This document shows, one piece after another, positions 34,190 to 44,206 of a stretch of DNA of 61,868 bases (within the stretch, counting starts at the first letter, position 1; each line of letters starts with the position of its first letter). Position numbers and translations under genes: made by a program. Below the pieces are notes generated by a model. The model searched no databases and was not told the DNA's origin. It saw only the letters and a program-made list of their open reading frames with translations. This DNA is from Lachnospiraceae bacterium (GTDB lineage Bacteria; Bacillota; Clostridia; Lachnospirales; Lachnospiraceae), in NCBI GenBank assembly GCA_003507655.1, contig DNUZ01000008.1, positions 1 to 61,868 of the forward strand, in the 5' to 3' direction.

Positions 34190-34452
34190 ATTGACTTTGC
34201 GTCCCCCTATGTTAGCATGTCTACAAAGCATATTTTCTTTTTCTCATGGCATTGCCATTTCACGATTTCTTTTATCATTTCAGAAAATTCATGCTTTTAT
34301 TCAAGTGAACAAGAGCAGGATTTTTTGAGACATATAAAAGATGCATGAACCAATATTTTCATAAAATTCTGCCGTACAGAAAAGGAGGACTTTTATGGAA
34401 AGAACAAAGAGATATCCGAAAGTTCCGAAGGGGAATCCTTATAGGGATTCCC
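34190..34452 (+). other. gene-start-like region with promoter, leader and truncated reading frame
   Basis: This gap holds TTGACT (34190-34195), 16 nt, TAGCAT (34212-34217), then a leader and an AAAGGAGG site before ATG 34395. The frame (MERTKRYPKVPKGNPYRDSQ...) runs 67 codons, but from codon 16 it is only the antisense of the methyltransferase gene. The inverted repeat GGGAATCC-TTATAG-GGATTCCC (34431-34452) covers the stop of that gene. Possibly a short peptide or the surviving head of a lost gene. Confidence 0.35.
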
Positions 34453-35299
34453 AACGGCCACTCGCACCACACGGCAATACAAGACCATTAGAAGATACCG
34501 GGAGACCGATTTCCTCTGCCATAACTTTTCCATGGAATCTTTTCATTTCCGTACCAAGGAGATACGCAAGCACGGCAGGCTGCAGTCCTGTGGTATAGGA
34601 ATTGATCAGGAAGAAAAGCGGATCGTCAGAAAGGATCTGTGTACAAAGCTTTACCAGAGGATGAATGGCTTCTTCAATCTTCCAGATTTCGCCTTTCGGA
34701 CCTCTTCCGTAAGATGGAGGATCCATAATAATGGCATCATAATGATTACCGCGTCGGATCTCACGTTCTACGAATTTGACGCAGTCATCGACAAGCCAGC
34801 GGATCGGTGCATCTTTCAGACCACTGGCAACAGCATTTTCTTTTGCCCATGTAACCATGCCTTTTGAAGCATCTACATGAGTTACACTTGCACCGGCAGC
34901 TGCAGCGGCTAATGTAGCACCGCCTGTATATGCAAAGAGATTTAAAACCTTCACGGGACGATTGGCATGTTTGATCTTTTCAGAGAACCAGTCCCAGTTG
35001 ACAGCCTGCTCCGGGAACAGACCGGTATGCTTAAAGCTGAAAGGCTTTAAATGAAAAGTCAGATTCTTATAGTGTAAGTCCCACTGTTGTGGAAGATCAA
35101 AGAACTCCCATTCACCACCGCCTTTTTTGCTGCGGTGATAATGTCCGTTCTTACGTCTCCATTCCTTTCGGGTTTTCGGAGTATCCCAGATGACCTGAGG
35201 GTCCGGACGAACCAGAATGTAATCTCCCCAGCGTTCGAGTTTTTCTCCATTAGAGCAGTCAATAACTTCATATTCTTTCCAATTATCAGCAATCCACAT
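34439..35299 (-). CDS. class I SAM-dependent rRNA methyltransferase-like protein (COG1092)
   Basis: The 286-residue protein shows the Rossmann SAM site VLNLFAYTGGATLAAAAAGA, an Asp motif (THVDASKGMVTWAKENA), and the catalytic MDPPSYGRG motif, as in RlmI/RlmK-type 23S rRNA cytosine or guanine methyltransferases. The usual N-terminal PUA domain is absent; residues 1-100 are a different, conserved lead. I start at 35299 behind AGGAAGG. The target nucleotide is not known. Confidence 0.85.
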   Translation of the reverse strand: MWIADNWKEYEVIDCSNGEKLERWGDYILVRPDPQVIWDTPKTRKEWRRKNGHYHRSKKGGGEWEFFDLPQQWDLHYKNLTFHLKPFSFKHTGLFPEQAVNWDWFSEKIKHANRPVKVLNLFAYTGGATLAAAAAGASVTHVDASKGMVTWAKENAVASGLKDAPIRWLVDDCVKFVEREIRRGNHYDAIIMDPPSYGRGPKGEIWKIEEAIHPLVKLCTQILSDDPLFFLINSYTTGLQPAVLAYLLGTEMKRFHGKVMAEEIGLPVSSNGLVLPCGASGRWESL

Positions 35300-35484
35300 A
35301 ATGAGTTCCTTCCTATATAATATAATCAATATCTCTACAATCAAAATAGTCCAGTACCTATTTTACACACATATGATATAAAAGTAAAATAGAAAAAGCA
35401 CTTGAGCAGACAAATTTGATTTGTTATAATAAAAATTAGGATAAAAAGTAGAAACGTGAAATATAAAGTGAGAGGTAAATGCCG

Positions 35485-35994
35485 ATGTATCTGGAATGGA
35501 TGGGAAAAAACCGTGCTTTTGTAGAAAAGTTTATAAGATATGCGAATACATATGCAGCGGTTTATAAAAAAGAGGCACTGTATGGAACGGATATACCGAT
35601 TTCCTTTGAGCAGGTGCAGGTATTGGAGTATCTTTTAGAAAACGAGCAGTTGAATCAGAATATGTCAATGATCGCAAGTCGTCTGGGAATTACTCCAAGT
35701 AATTTTACGCGAATCGTAAACAAGCTGTCCGGAAAGAATTTATTAGAGAAGTACTATGTAGAAGGCAATCGCAAGAACATAGTGATCCGTGTTACGGATT
35801 TTGGAAAAGAGCAGTACAGCTCATATTCTAAATGGATTTATGAGAATTCATTCTCAAAATTATTCGTGCGCATGGAGAAGGTGCCGGAAGAGATATTATG
35901 GGAGCTTGCGCAGGGATTTGAAGAGGCATTATGGTTACAGGAAAAGAGCAGTACGGAGGGGAAACTGATTCCTGTAGGCGAGACAAAAAAATAG
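35485..35994 (+). CDS. MarR family transcriptional regulator
   Basis: The 169-residue winged-helix protein has the recognition region NMSMIASRLGITPSNFTRIVNKLSGKNLLEKYY and the wing NRKNIVIRVTDFGKEQY, typical of MarR dimers. ATG 35485 sits 9 nt from GAGAGG; ATG 35479 is too close. A terminator follows, so it is transcribed alone. Targets may include the hydrolase gene just downstream, though no obvious dyad was found. Confidence 0.87.
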   Translation: MYLEWMGKNRAFVEKFIRYANTYAAVYKKEALYGTDIPISFEQVQVLEYLLENEQLNQNMSMIASRLGITPSNFTRIVNKLSGKNLLEKYYVEGNRKNIVIRVTDFGKEQYSSYSKWIYENSFSKLFVRMEKVPEEILWELAQGFEEALWLQEKSSTEGKLIPVGETKK

Positions 35995-36004
35995 GATGAG
36001 TGTC

Positions 36005-36042
36005 AAAAAGTGTACAGGGAGTAAAGAAATGTACACTTTTTT
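36005..36042 (+). terminator. intrinsic terminator after the MarR gene
   Basis: Perfect stem AAAAAGTGTACA/TGTACACTTTTT with a 13-nt loop, ending in six Ts. Confidence 0.85.
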
Positions 36043-36142
36043 GTTGCAATTTTTAGGATTCTGCGTTAGAATAAAAAACAGAAAAAATAATTGCAAATTG
36101 CAATAAAATTATTGTAAGAAGAAATAAAAAGGAGTGACGGAG

Positions 36143-37081
36143 ATGAAGAGCGAAGCTTTTAAGTATAAATCAGCAGATAAAAAGACAATGATCGATGCAG
36201 TTCGCTGGCTGCCGGATAATGGAGAATATAAAGCGGTTCTTCAGATAACGCATGGAATGGTAGAATACAAAGAGCGTTATATGCCATTTGCAGAGTTTAT
36301 GACAGAGAATGGTTTTATGGTGGTAGCACATGATCACTTAGGACATGGCGAATCCGTAAGTTCTAAAAAAGACTGGGGATATATGGCAGAGGGACATCCT
36401 TCCGATATCCTGGTAAAAGATATGCATACACTGCGTACCACGATCCAAAAGGAAAATCCGGGAAAACCATATTTTATGTTAGGACACAGCATGGGCTCCT
36501 ATATGCTGCGAAAATATCTTGCAAAATACAGAAAAGGTTTAGACGGAGCGATTGTCATGGGAACCGGATGCATCGGAGATGCGACAACAAAGCTGGCGAT
36601 GACACTTACGAAAGTAATGGCAAAATTCCATGGCTGGAGATACTACAGTCCGTTTTTAGAGAGCCTGACATTCTTAGGGTCATATAAAAAATATGACGTA
36701 ACCGGAAAAAATGCACCGAAGAGCTGGCTGACGAAAGATACCGACATCGTAAAGGCATACTATTCCAATCCGAAATGTACCTTTAAATTCTCATTAAATG
36801 CATATATGGGACTTTTTGAAGCAGTATATTTTGATAACCAGAAAAAGAACATCGATAAGATACCAAAAGAACTTCCGGTATTTATCGTATCCGGTGAAGA
36901 TGATCCGGTCGGAGATCTGGGCGAAGGAGTAAAGAAAGTATATCAGAAGTTCCTTCAGGCAGGCATGAAAGATGTGTCCTGCAAACTTTACAAAAATGAC
37001 AGACATGAGATACTGAATGAGACCGACAGAGAACAGGTATATGCAGACCTGTTAGGATGGATGAAAAAACGTATCAAATAA
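36143..37081 (+). CDS. alpha/beta hydrolase (lysophospholipase/monoacylglycerol lipase-like)
   Basis: The 312-residue serine hydrolase has the nucleophile elbow GHSMG (Ser116), the upstream HGMVEYKERY oxyanion strand, HDHLGHGES, and candidate acid and base residues in SGEDDPVG and NDRHEILNE. This fits the Hydrolase_4 group (PldB-like). Substrate is unknown. ATG 36143 follows AAAGGAG. It lies alone between the MarR terminator and a long palindrome. Confidence 0.87.
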   Translation: MKSEAFKYKSADKKTMIDAVRWLPDNGEYKAVLQITHGMVEYKERYMPFAEFMTENGFMVVAHDHLGHGESVSSKKDWGYMAEGHPSDILVKDMHTLRTTIQKENPGKPYFMLGHSMGSYMLRKYLAKYRKGLDGAIVMGTGCIGDATTKLAMTLTKVMAKFHGWRYYSPFLESLTFLGSYKKYDVTGKNAPKSWLTKDTDIVKAYYSNPKCTFKFSLNAYMGLFEAVYFDNQKKNIDKIPKELPVFIVSGEDDPVGDLGEGVKKVYQKFLQAGMKDVSCKLYKNDRHEILNETDREQVYADLLGWMKKRIK

Positions 37082-37097
37082 GAAATAAGGAAAGAAA

Positions 37098-37153
37098 AAG
37101 ACGTTTTTTGAAGATTGTACGAAAAAAAATACAATATTTTCAAAAAACGTCTT
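37098..37153. repeat. long inverted repeat abutting the ribosomal promoter
   Basis: AAGACGTTTTTTGAA (37098-37112) and TTCAAAAAACGTCTT (37139-37153) are perfect 15-bp arms. An inner ATTGTA/TACAAT pair extends the stem. The right arm overlaps the -35 of the S10 operon promoter by two bases. There is no T run after it, so it is not a standard terminator. Confidence 0.7.
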
Positions 37154-37180
37154 GCACATTATGGAAATGTCCTGTATACT
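37152..37180 (+). promoter_or_regulatory. promoter of the S10 ribosomal operon
   Basis: TTGCAC (37152-37157) and TATACT (37175-37180) are 17 nt apart, about 230 nt before rpsJ. Confidence 0.75.
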
Positions 37181-37412
37181 AAATCTTGCTGTGACATTGA
37201 TAGCGTAGAAGCGTGAGGTTGCTGCTTTACATAGCAGGTTTTCCGTGGAGCGAATGTCAAGTTAGGAAACTGGCGACAAGTCACTGTACCATACAATCGT
37301 CTGCAAAGAAATGCAGAAACAACGTGTGAGAACCTTTAGGACACACACGGAAGAGTGTACAGTCACCGCTTGTCGTACTGATATAAAGTGCGAAAAGGAG
37401 GCGACTTTTTTT
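37181..37412 (+). promoter_or_regulatory. long structured leader of the S10 operon
   Basis: The 230-nt leader has no gene. It can form an outer helix GACATT (37193-37198)/AATGTC (37253-37258) enclosing a GCTGC/GCAG hairpin, then CTGCAAAGAAATGCAG (37301-37316) and GTGTG/CACAC (37324-37345). Similar S10 leaders occur in Clostridia as I recall. Autoregulation by a ribosomal protein (L4 in E. coli) is a reasonable guess. Confidence 0.5.
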
Positions 37413-37730
37413 ATGGCAAGTCAAGTAATGAGAATCACATTAAAAGCGTATGACCACGAATTAGTGGATGCATCAGCAAAAAAAATTATCGAGACTGTAA
37501 AGAAGAACGGATCACAGGTGAGCGGACCGGTACCACTTCCAACTAAGAAGGAAGTAGTTACAATCTTAAGAGCTGTTCACAAATACAAAGATTCCAGAGA
37601 GCAGTTCGAGCAGAGAACTCATAAGAGACTGATCGATATCATCACACCGACCCAGAAGACGGTAGATGCATTATCCAGATTAGAAATGCCGGCAGGTGTC
37701 TACATCGACATCAAAATGAAAAACAAATAA
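37413..37730 (+). CDS. rpsJ: 30S ribosomal protein S10
   Basis: The 105-residue protein of the 30S head (also NusE, partner of NusB in antitermination) shows [18 protein letters not shown] and [18 protein letters not shown]. It is the first gene of the S10 operon. The ATG follows AAAAGGAGG; the longer frame starting in the leader is not coding. Confidence 0.97.
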   Translation: MASQVMRITLKAYDHELVDASAKKIIETVKKNGSQVSGPVPLPTKKEVVTILRAVHKYKDSREQFEQRTHKRLIDIITPTQKTVDALSRLEMPAGVYIDIKMKNK

Positions 37731-37883
37731 TTAAGGTAACAATCCTGAAGGGTTAGATATAGAAGTTTTGCGAAATAAAAACGCAGCCACTTATATCGAC
37801 TGTTCTAGGATGAACGGTTCCGCTGCCCCCCGCAAAAGCCGGGTAAGAAGCGTTCCGCTGTAGAGAAAACAGGAGGTAAAAGA
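37731..37883 (+). promoter_or_regulatory. unusually long spacer between rpsJ and rplC
   Basis: Most genes in this operon are 0-70 nt apart, but this gap is 153 nt. It has a TGCG...CGCA hairpin (about 37768-37784) and a GC-rich stretch with GAACGGTTCCGC and GCGTTCCGC segments. No open reading frame or promoter is evident. It may be a second regulatory RNA or RNase processing site. Confidence 0.35.
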
Positions 37884-38567
37884 ATGAAGAAAGCAATTTT
37901 AGCTACTAAAGTCGGAATGACTCAAATCTTCAATGCAGATGGAGTATTAACTCCGGTTACTGTATTACAGGCTGGACCATGTGTAGTAACACAGATCAAA
38001 ACTGTTGAGAATGATGGTTACAGTGCAGTACAGGTTGGCTACATGGACAAAAAAGAAAAAGTTGTTACAAAAGATGCCAACGGAAAGAAAGAAATCAGAA
38101 ACAGACATGGTGTTACAAAGGCAGAGAAAGGTCATTTTGACAAAGCCGGAGTATCCGCAAAGAGATATGTCAGAGAGTTCAAATTTGAGAATGCTGCTGA
38201 TTACAACTTAGCAGACGAGATCAAAGCTGATATTTTTGCAGAAGGCGACAAGATCGACGCAACTGCAATTTCAAAAGGTAAAGGTTTCCAGGGTGCGATC
38301 AAGAGACATGGTCAGCACAGAGGACCTATGGCGCACGGTTCTAAATTCCACCGTCATCAGGGTTCTAACGGTGCTTGTTCTTCGCCAAGTAAGGTATTCA
38401 AAGGAAAAGGAATGCCAGGACAGATGGGACATGTAAAAGTAACTGTACAGAATCTTGAAGTAGTAAAAGTGGATGCAGAGAACAACCTGCTTTTAGTAAA
38501 AGGTGCCGTACCGGGACCTAAGAAATCATTAGTAACAATCAAAGAGACCGTAAAGGCAGGAAAGTAG
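37884..38567 (+). CDS. rplC: 50S ribosomal protein L3
   Basis: The 227-residue protein starts [16 protein letters not shown] and has the conserved [22 protein letters not shown] core (here [15 protein letters not shown]) that reaches the peptidyl transferase centre. It is somewhat longer than the usual ~210 residues owing to a Lys-rich insertion (about 55-75). The start follows AGGAGG. Confidence 0.97.
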   Translation: MKKAILATKVGMTQIFNADGVLTPVTVLQAGPCVVTQIKTVENDGYSAVQVGYMDKKEKVVTKDANGKKEIRNRHGVTKAEKGHFDKAGVSAKRYVREFKFENAADYNLADEIKADIFAEGDKIDATAISKGKGFQGAIKRHGQHRGPMAHGSKFHRHQGSNGACSSPSKVFKGKGMPGQMGHVKVTVQNLEVVKVDAENNLLLVKGAVPGPKKSLVTIKETVKAGK

Positions 38568-38596
38568 TGCCGGGTTAGGAAAGGAGGAACTTAACG

Positions 38597-39217
38597 ATGG
38601 CTAAAGTAGCTGTTTATAATATGGAAGGCAAAGAAGTTGGAAGTATGGACTTAAACGATGCTGTATTCGGTGTAGAAGTAAATGAACACTTAGTACACAT
38701 GGCAGTCCTGCAGCAGCTTGCAAATAACCGCCAGGGAACACAGAAAGCTAAAACGCGTTCCGAAGTACGCGGCGGTGGTAGAAAACCATGGAGACAGAAA
38801 GGAACAGGTCATGCAAGACAGGGTTCTATCAGAGCTCCACAGTGGAAAGGCGGCGGAGTTGTATTCGCACCGGTTCCAAGAGACTACTCTTTCAAATTAA
38901 ATAAGAAAGAGAAAAGAGCAGCATTAAAATCTGTTCTGACATCCAGAGTTCAGGAGAACAAATTCATCGTTGTAGATGAGTTAAAGATGGATGAGATCAA
39001 AACAAAGACATTCAAAGGTGTGTTAGATAACCTGAATGCAGAAAAAGCACTGGTTGTTTTAAATGACATGGATGCAAACGTAATTGCTTCTGCAAAGAAC
39101 ATCCCAACAGTTAAGACAACACAGACAAACGAGTTAAATGTATTTGATGTATTAAAATACAACACAGTCGTTGTAACAAAAGACGCTGTGGCAACAATCG
39201 AGGAGGTGTACGCATAA
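38597..39217 (+). CDS. rplD: 50S ribosomal protein L4
   Basis: The 206-residue protein has the exit-tunnel loop with [19 protein letters not shown] and the [13 protein letters not shown] stretch. In E. coli L4 represses its own operon, which makes it a candidate ligand for the S10 leader. Its stop overlaps the rplW start by one base. Confidence 0.97.
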   Translation: MAKVAVYNMEGKEVGSMDLNDAVFGVEVNEHLVHMAVLQQLANNRQGTQKAKTRSEVRGGGRKPWRQKGTGHARQGSIRAPQWKGGGVVFAPVPRDYSFKLNKKEKRAALKSVLTSRVQENKFIVVDELKMDEIKTKTFKGVLDNLNAEKALVVLNDMDANVIASAKNIPTVKTTQTNELNVFDVLKYNTVVVTKDAVATIEEVYA

Positions 39218-39516
39218 TGGCAAATATTCAGTACTATGATGTAATCCTCAAACCGGTTATTACAGAAAAAAGCATGAATGCAATGGCTGAAAAGAAATAT
39301 ACTTTCTTAGTTCATCCGGAAGCAAACAAGAGCATGATCAAAGAAGCAGTAGAGAGAATGTTCGAGGGAACAAAAGTAGCAAGCGTCAACACCATGAACA
39401 TGGATGGAAAGAAGAAAAGACGCGGCATGGTTGTAGGAAAAACTGCTAAGACCAAAAAAGCAATCGTGAAGTTAACAGAGGACAGCAAAGATATCGAAAT
39501 CTTCGCAGGACTGTAA
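39217..39516 (+). CDS. rplW: 50S ribosomal protein L23
   Basis: The 99-residue exit-site protein, docking site for trigger factor and SRP, shows [15 protein letters not shown] and [12 protein letters not shown]. It begins at the last base of rplD, indicating coupled translation. Confidence 0.97.
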   Translation: MANIQYYDVILKPVITEKSMNAMAEKKYTFLVHPEANKSMIKEAVERMFEGTKVASVNTMNMDGKKKRRGMVVGKTAKTKKAIVKLTEDSKDIEIFAGL

Positions 39517-39581
39517 GAAGAACTTCCTTAGAAACTAAGCACAGACAAGTGCGATAATAAACAATTGAAAGGAGAAAGACA

Positions 39582-40427
39582 ATGGGAATTAAGACATATA
39601 ACCCATATACACCTTCCAGAAGAAATATGACAGGTTCCGATTTCTCTGAAATTACAAAGAAGACACCGGAGAAGTCCTTACTTGTTTCTTTACAGAAGAA
39701 TGCTGGTCGTAACAACCAGGGTAAAATCACTGTAAGACACCAGGGTGGTGGAAACAGAAAGAAATACAGACTCGTAGATTTCAAACGTAATAAAAAAGAC
39801 GGAATCCCGGCAAAAGTAGTCGGAATCGAGTACGATCCAAACAGAACAGCAAACATCGCATTAATCTGCTACGCAGATGGCGAAAAATCATATATCCTTG
39901 CACCGGAAGGACTGACAGACGGAATGACAGTAGTCAGCGGCGCAGAGGCAGAGATCAGAGTAGGTAACTGCCTTCCACTTGCAAACATCCCGGTAGGTAC
40001 TCAGGTACACAACATCGAGTTACTTCCAGGAAAAGGCGGTCAGTTAGCACGTTCCGCAGGTATGAGTGCACAGCTTATGGCAAAAGAAGGAAAATATGCA
40101 ACACTTCGTCTTCCATCCGGAGAGATGAGAATGGTTCCGATCAACTGCCGTGCAACTGTTGGAGTTGTAGGAAATGGCGACCATAACCTTATTAACATTG
40201 GTAAAGCAGGACGTAAGCGTCACATGGGTATCCGCCCAACAGTTCGTGGTTCTGTTATGAACCCGAATGACCATCCACACGGTGGTGGTGAAGGTAAAGC
40301 ACCGGTTGGACGTCCGGGTCCATGTACACCTTGGGGCAAACCTGCACTTGGCTTAAAGACCAGAAAGAAGAAAAAACAGTCTAACAAGCTTATCGTAAGA
40401 AGAAGAGACGGAAGAGCAATCAAATAA
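39582..40427 (+). CDS. rplB: 50S ribosomal protein L2
   Basis: The 281-residue protein supports subunit joining and peptidyl transfer. [16 protein letters not shown] at the start and the strongly conserved [19 protein letters not shown] near the C-terminus, containing the functional histidine, identify it. Normal length. Confidence 0.98.
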   Translation: MGIKTYNPYTPSRRNMTGSDFSEITKKTPEKSLLVSLQKNAGRNNQGKITVRHQGGGNRKKYRLVDFKRNKKDGIPAKVVGIEYDPNRTANIALICYADGEKSYILAPEGLTDGMTVVSGAEAEIRVGNCLPLANIPVGTQVHNIELLPGKGGQLARSAGMSAQLMAKEGKYATLRLPSGEMRMVPINCRATVGVVGNGDHNLINIGKAGRKRHMGIRPTVRGSVMNPNDHPHGGGEGKAPVGRPGPCTPWGKPALGLKTRKKKKQSNKLIVRRRDGRAIK

Positions 40428-40441
40428 GGAGGATAGCTATT

Positions 40442-40723
40442 ATGGCACGTTCATTAAAAAAAGGACCATTTGCGGACGCAAGTTTATTGAAGAAGATTGA
40501 TGCTATGAACGCTTCCGGAGACAAGAGTGTCATCAAGACATGGTCCCGTCGTTCTACAATCTTTCCACAGATGGTTGGACATACAATTGCAGTCCATGAT
40601 GGAAGAAAACATGTACCTGTATATATCACAGAAGATATGGTTGGTCACAAATTAGGTGAGTTCGTAGCAACCAGAACTTACAGAGGACATGGAAAAGACG
40701 AAAAGAAATCAAAAGTTCGTTAA
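40442..40723 (+). CDS. rpsS: 30S ribosomal protein S19
   Basis: The 93-residue 30S head protein shows [19 protein letters not shown] and [23 protein letters not shown]. The start follows AAGGAGG, 14 nt after rplB. Confidence 0.97.
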   Translation: MARSLKKGPFADASLLKKIDAMNASGDKSVIKTWSRRSTIFPQMVGHTIAVHDGRKHVPVYITEDMVGHKLGEFVATRTYRGHGKDEKKSKVR

Positions 40724-40750
40724 TGATAGATTTGAAAGGAGGTTTCATCC

Positions 40751-41137
40751 ATGGCAAAAGGACATAGATCCCAGATAAAAAGAGAAAGAAATGCAGTAAA
40801 AGATACCAGACCTTCTGCAAAGTTATCTTATGCAAGAATATCTGTTCAGAAAGCATGCTTCGTATTAGATGCCATCCGTGGCAAAGATGTACAGACAGCA
40901 CTTGGTATTTTAATGTATAATCCAAGATACGCATCCAGCGTCATCGAGAAGTTATTAAAATCTGCAATCGCAAACGCAGAGAACAACAACGGAATGAGCG
41001 CAGAGAACCTTTACATTGCAGAATGTTATGCAAATAAAGGACCGACAATGAAGAGAATCAGACCAAGAGCACAGGGTAGAGCTTATAGAATCGAAAAGAG
41101 AATGAGCCACATTACAATCGTGCTTGATGAAAGATAA
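40751..41137 (+). CDS. rplV: 50S ribosomal protein L22
   Basis: The 128-residue protein lines the exit tunnel. The C-terminal hairpin with [18 protein letters not shown] is the macrolide-relevant loop, and [21 protein letters not shown] opens the fold. AAAGGAGG precedes the ATG. Confidence 0.97.
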   Translation: MAKGHRSQIKRERNAVKDTRPSAKLSYARISVQKACFVLDAIRGKDVQTALGILMYNPRYASSVIEKLLKSAIANAENNNGMSAENLYIAECYANKGPTMKRIRPRAQGRAYRIEKRMSHITIVLDER

Positions 41138-41148
41138 GGAGGGCAAAC

Positions 41149-41805
41149 ATGGGACAGAAAGTAAATCCTCATGGCTTAAGAGTCGGAGTTATCAAAGACT
41201 GGGACTCCAAATGGTATGCGGAAGCTGATTTTGCTGATCTGTTAGTAGAAGACTATAAGATCAGAACATATCTTAAGAAAAAATTATACGCAGCAGGAAT
41301 CTCTAAGATTGAGATCGAAAGAGCTTCTGATCGCGTAAAAGTAATCGTATATACAGCAAAACCGGGCGTTGTAATCGGAAAAGGTGGAGCTGAGATCGAA
41401 AGAGTAAAAGGTGAATTACAGAAATTCACAGACAAGAAATTATTAGTAGACATCAAAGAAGTAAAAAGACCGGACAAAGATGCTCAGTTAGTAGCAGAGA
41501 ACATCGCATTACAGTTAGAGAACCGTGTTTCCTTCCGTCGTGCAATGAAATCCTGCATGGGCAGAACAATGAAAGCCGGAGCATTAGGAATCAAAACATC
41601 CTGCTCAGGTCGTCTTGGCGGAGCTGATATGGCTCGTACAGAGTTCTACAGCGAAGGAACTATTCCGCTTCAGACATTAAGAGCAGACATTGATTATGGA
41701 TTCGCAGAAGCAGACACCACATACGGAAAAGTTGGTGTAAAAGTATGGATCTATAAAGGCGAAGTACTTCCGACAAAAGAAGGTAAGGAAGGAGGAACGA
41801 AATAA
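41149..41805 (+). CDS. rpsC: 30S ribosomal protein S3
   Basis: The 218-residue protein near the mRNA entry channel has [15 protein letters not shown], the KH domain ([14 protein letters not shown]) and [23 protein letters not shown]. The stop overlaps the first base of rplP. Confidence 0.98.
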   Translation: MGQKVNPHGLRVGVIKDWDSKWYAEADFADLLVEDYKIRTYLKKKLYAAGISKIEIERASDRVKVIVYTAKPGVVIGKGGAEIERVKGELQKFTDKKLLVDIKEVKRPDKDAQLVAENIALQLENRVSFRRAMKSCMGRTMKAGALGIKTSCSGRLGGADMARTEFYSEGTIPLQTLRADIDYGFAEADTTYGKVGVKVWIYKGEVLPTKEGKEGGTK

Positions 41806-42242
41806 TGTTAATGCCAAAAAGAGTAAAACATCGTAAACAGTTCCGTGGTTCCATGAGAGGAAAAGCAAGCAGAGGTAACAAGATCACTTACGGTGAATAT
41901 GGTATCGTTGCAATGGAGCCATGTTGGATTCGTTCCAACCAGATCGAGGCAGCCCGTGTTGCCATGACACGTTATGTAAAACGTGGTGGTAAAGTATGGA
42001 TTAAGATTTTCCCGGATAAGCCGGTAACTCATAAACCTCTTGAAACTCGTATGGGTAAAGGAAAAGGTGCATTAGAGTACTGGGTAGCAGTAGTTAAACC
42101 AGGTCGTGTAATGTTTGAAATTGCTGGAGTTCCAGAAGAAACAGCTCGTGAAGCATTACGTCTTGCTACACATAAATTACCTTGCAAATGTAAAGTAGTT
42201 TCACGTGCAGACTTAGAAGGCGGTGAATCAAATGAAAACTAG
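41805..42242 (+). CDS. rplP: 50S ribosomal protein L16
   Basis: The 145-residue A-site protein starts [15 protein letters not shown] and has [33 protein letters not shown]. It overlaps both rpsC (1 nt) and rpmC (11 nt), showing tight coupling. Confidence 0.97.
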   Translation: MLMPKRVKHRKQFRGSMRGKASRGNKITYGEYGIVAMEPCWIRSNQIEAARVAMTRYVKRGGKVWIKIFPDKPVTHKPLETRMGKGKGALEYWVAVVKPGRVMFEIAGVPEETAREALRLATHKLPCKCKVVSRADLEGGESNEN

Positions 42243-42438
42243 TAAATATTTAGAAGAATTAAAAACTCAGTCAGCTGAGCAGTTAAATGAGCAGTTAGTT
42301 GAAGCAAAGAAAGAACTTTTCAATTTAAGATTCCAGAATGCCACAAATCAGTTGGATAATACAAGCAGAATCAAAGAGGTTCGTAAGAACATCGCCAGAA
42401 TTCAGACGATTATCTCACAGAAGGCAAAAGAAGCTTAA
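42232..42438 (+). CDS. rpmC: 50S ribosomal protein L29
   Basis: The 68-residue helical-hairpin protein at the exit site shows [31 protein letters not shown] start at ATG 42232, inside the rplP end and behind AGGCGGTG; a GTG nine bases earlier is the alternative. Confidence 0.95.
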   Translation: MKTSKYLEELKTQSAEQLNEQLVEAKKELFNLRFQNATNQLDNTSRIKEVRKNIARIQTIISQKAKEA

Positions 42439-42464
42439 GGAATTATCGGGAAAGGAGACAAATC

Positions 42465-42722
42465 GTGGAAGAAAGAAATCTTAGAAAAACACGTACAGGT
42501 ATTGTTGTATCCGATAAGATGGATAAGACCATCGTTGTGGCAATTAAAGACAACGTAAAGCATCCTCTTTACAACAAGATCGTAAAGAAAACCTATAAAT
42601 TAAAAGCCCATGACGAGAACAACGAATGTCATGTTGGTGATACCGTAAAAGTAATGGAAACAAGACCTTTATCCAAAGATAAGAGATGGAGACTTGTGGA
42701 AATCATGGAAAGAGCGAAATAA
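42465..42722 (+). CDS. rpsQ: 30S ribosomal protein S17
   Basis: The 85-residue OB-fold protein has [19 protein letters not shown] and [24 protein letters not shown]. It starts at GTG behind AAAGGAG, one of several non-ATG starts in this cluster. Confidence 0.97.
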   Translation: MEERNLRKTRTGIVVSDKMDKTIVVAIKDNVKHPLYNKIVKKTYKLKAHDENNECHVGDTVKVMETRPLSKDKRWRLVEIMERAK

Positions 42723-42741
42723 TTAGAAGGAGGCTGCTAGA

Positions 42742-43110
42742 ATGATTCAACAGGAAAGTAGACTGAAAGTCGCTGACAATACCGGTGCAAAAGAATTACT
42801 CTGCATCCGTGTAATGGGCGGTTCTACAAGAAGATATGCACAGATTGGTGATATCATTACCGCTACTGTTAAAGATGCAACACCAGGCGGCGTTGTAAAA
42901 AAAGGTGACGTTGTAAAGGCAGTAGTAGTTCGTACAGTAAAAGGTGCCCGTCGTAAAGATGGTTCTTATATTAAATTCGATGAGAATGCTGCTGTTATTA
43001 TCAAAGATGACAAAACTCCAAGAGGAACCCGTATTTTTGGACCAGTAGCGAGAGAGCTTCGTGAGAAACAGTTTATGAAGATTGTTTCTTTAGCTCCGGA
43101 AGTATTGTAG
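42742..43110 (+). CDS. rplN: 50S ribosomal protein L14
   Basis: The 122-residue protein at the subunit interface, also contacted by the silencing factor RsfS, starts [22 protein letters not shown] and ends with [30 protein letters not shown] precedes the ATG. Confidence 0.98.
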   Translation: MIQQESRLKVADNTGAKELLCIRVMGGSTRRYAQIGDIITATVKDATPGGVVKKGDVVKAVVVRTVKGARRKDGSYIKFDENAAVIIKDDKTPRGTRIFGPVARELREKQFMKIVSLAPEVL

Positions 43111-43122
43111 GAGGTACTTTTG

Positions 43123-43434
43123 ATGGCAACAATGAAAATTAAAAAAGGTGATACAGTCAAAGTGATCACTGGAAAAGATAAAGACAAAGAGGGCAAAGTA
43201 ATTGCCGTAAACAGAAAGAACAATACTCTTTTAGTTGAAGGTGTCAACATGGTTACAAAACATACAAAACCAAGTATGGCAAATCAGCAGGGCGGTATTG
43301 TACATCAGGAAGGACCGATTGATGCGTCAAACGTAATGTACGTTCACAACGGAAAACCAACCAGAATCGGTTTCAAGATGGACGGAGACAAAAAAGTACG
43401 TTTTGCAAAATCAACAGGTGATGTAATCGACTAA
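43123..43434 (+). CDS. rplX: 50S ribosomal protein L24
   Basis: The 103-residue assembly-initiating protein contains a KOW motif ([22 protein letters not shown]). ATG 43123 follows AGGAGGT; a TTG at 43120 is less likely. Confidence 0.96.
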   Translation: MATMKIKKGDTVKVITGKDKDKEGKVIAVNRKNNTLLVEGVNMVTKHTKPSMANQQGGIVHQEGPIDASNVMYVHNGKPTRIGFKMDGDKKVRFAKSTGDVID

Positions 43435-43457
43435 TAGAAGGAAGGAGGTCCAGTATC

Positions 43458-43997
43458 TTGAGTAGATTAAAAGAAACATATCAGAATGAGATCGTAGATG
43501 CTATGATGAAAAAATTCGGATATAAAAATATTATGGAAGTGCCGAAGCTCGACAAAGTTGTTGTAAACATGGGTGTTGGCGAGGCAAAAGAAAATGCAAA
43601 GATTTTAGATGCAGCCATGAAAGACATGGAGACTATCACAGGTCAGAAAGCGGTTCCTACAAGAGCCAAGAACTCCATTGCTAACTTCAAATTAAGAGAA
43701 GGAATGCCGATCGGATGTAAGGTAACCTTACGCGGCGAAAAAATGTATGAGTTCGTTGACCGTTTGATCAACTTAGCATTACCACGTGTACGTGACTTCA
43801 GAGGAGTAAATCCAAACGCATTTGACGGAAGAGGTAACTACGCACTTGGTATTAAAGAGCAGTTAATTTTCCCGGAGATCGAGTATGACAAAGTAGACAA
43901 AGTAAGAGGTATGGATATTATCTTTGTTACTACTGCAAAGACCGACGAAGAGGCGCGTGAATTATTAACACAGTTTAATATGCCGTTTGCAAAATAA
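43458..43997 (+). CDS. rplE: 50S ribosomal protein L5
   Basis: The 179-residue 5S rRNA binding protein shows [17 protein letters not shown] and [24 protein letters not shown]. It starts at TTG behind GGAGGT. Confidence 0.97.
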   Translation: MSRLKETYQNEIVDAMMKKFGYKNIMEVPKLDKVVVNMGVGEAKENAKILDAAMKDMETITGQKAVPTRAKNSIANFKLREGMPIGCKVTLRGEKMYEFVDRLINLALPRVRDFRGVNPNAFDGRGNYALGIKEQLIFPEIEYDKVDKVRGMDIIFVTTAKTDEEARELLTQFNMPFAK

Positions 43998-44012
43998 TAG
44001 GAGGGAATTTTA

Positions 44013-44198
44013 ATGGCTAAGAAATCAATGAAAGTAAAACAGCAGCGTAAGCAGAAATTCTCTACCAGAGAATACAATCGTTGCAGAATCTGTGGTCGCC
44101 CACATGCATATTTAAGAAAATATGGTATCTGCCGTGTATGCTTCCGTGAGTTAGCATATAAAGGACAGATTCCAGGAGTAAAGAAAGCTAGCTGGTAG
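44013..44198 (+). CDS. rpsN: 30S ribosomal protein S14, zinc type
   Basis: The 61-residue protein has the zinc ribbon CRICGRPH...CRVCF with two CxxC pairs, the C+ (type Z) form. Zinc-dependent ribosomal proteins here (also L36) act as a zinc store, which is of interest with the zinc efflux module in this window. A repeat element follows. Confidence 0.97.
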   Translation: MAKKSMKVKQQRKQKFSTREYNRCRICGRPHAYLRKYGICRVCFRELAYKGQIPGVKKASW

Positions 44199-44206
44199 CC
44201 CGAAAG

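Noticed and set aside
37098..37153. Long palindrome as an ordinary terminator of the hydrolase gene
   Set aside because: No T run follows the right arm and it merges with the S10 promoter; reported as an inverted repeat.
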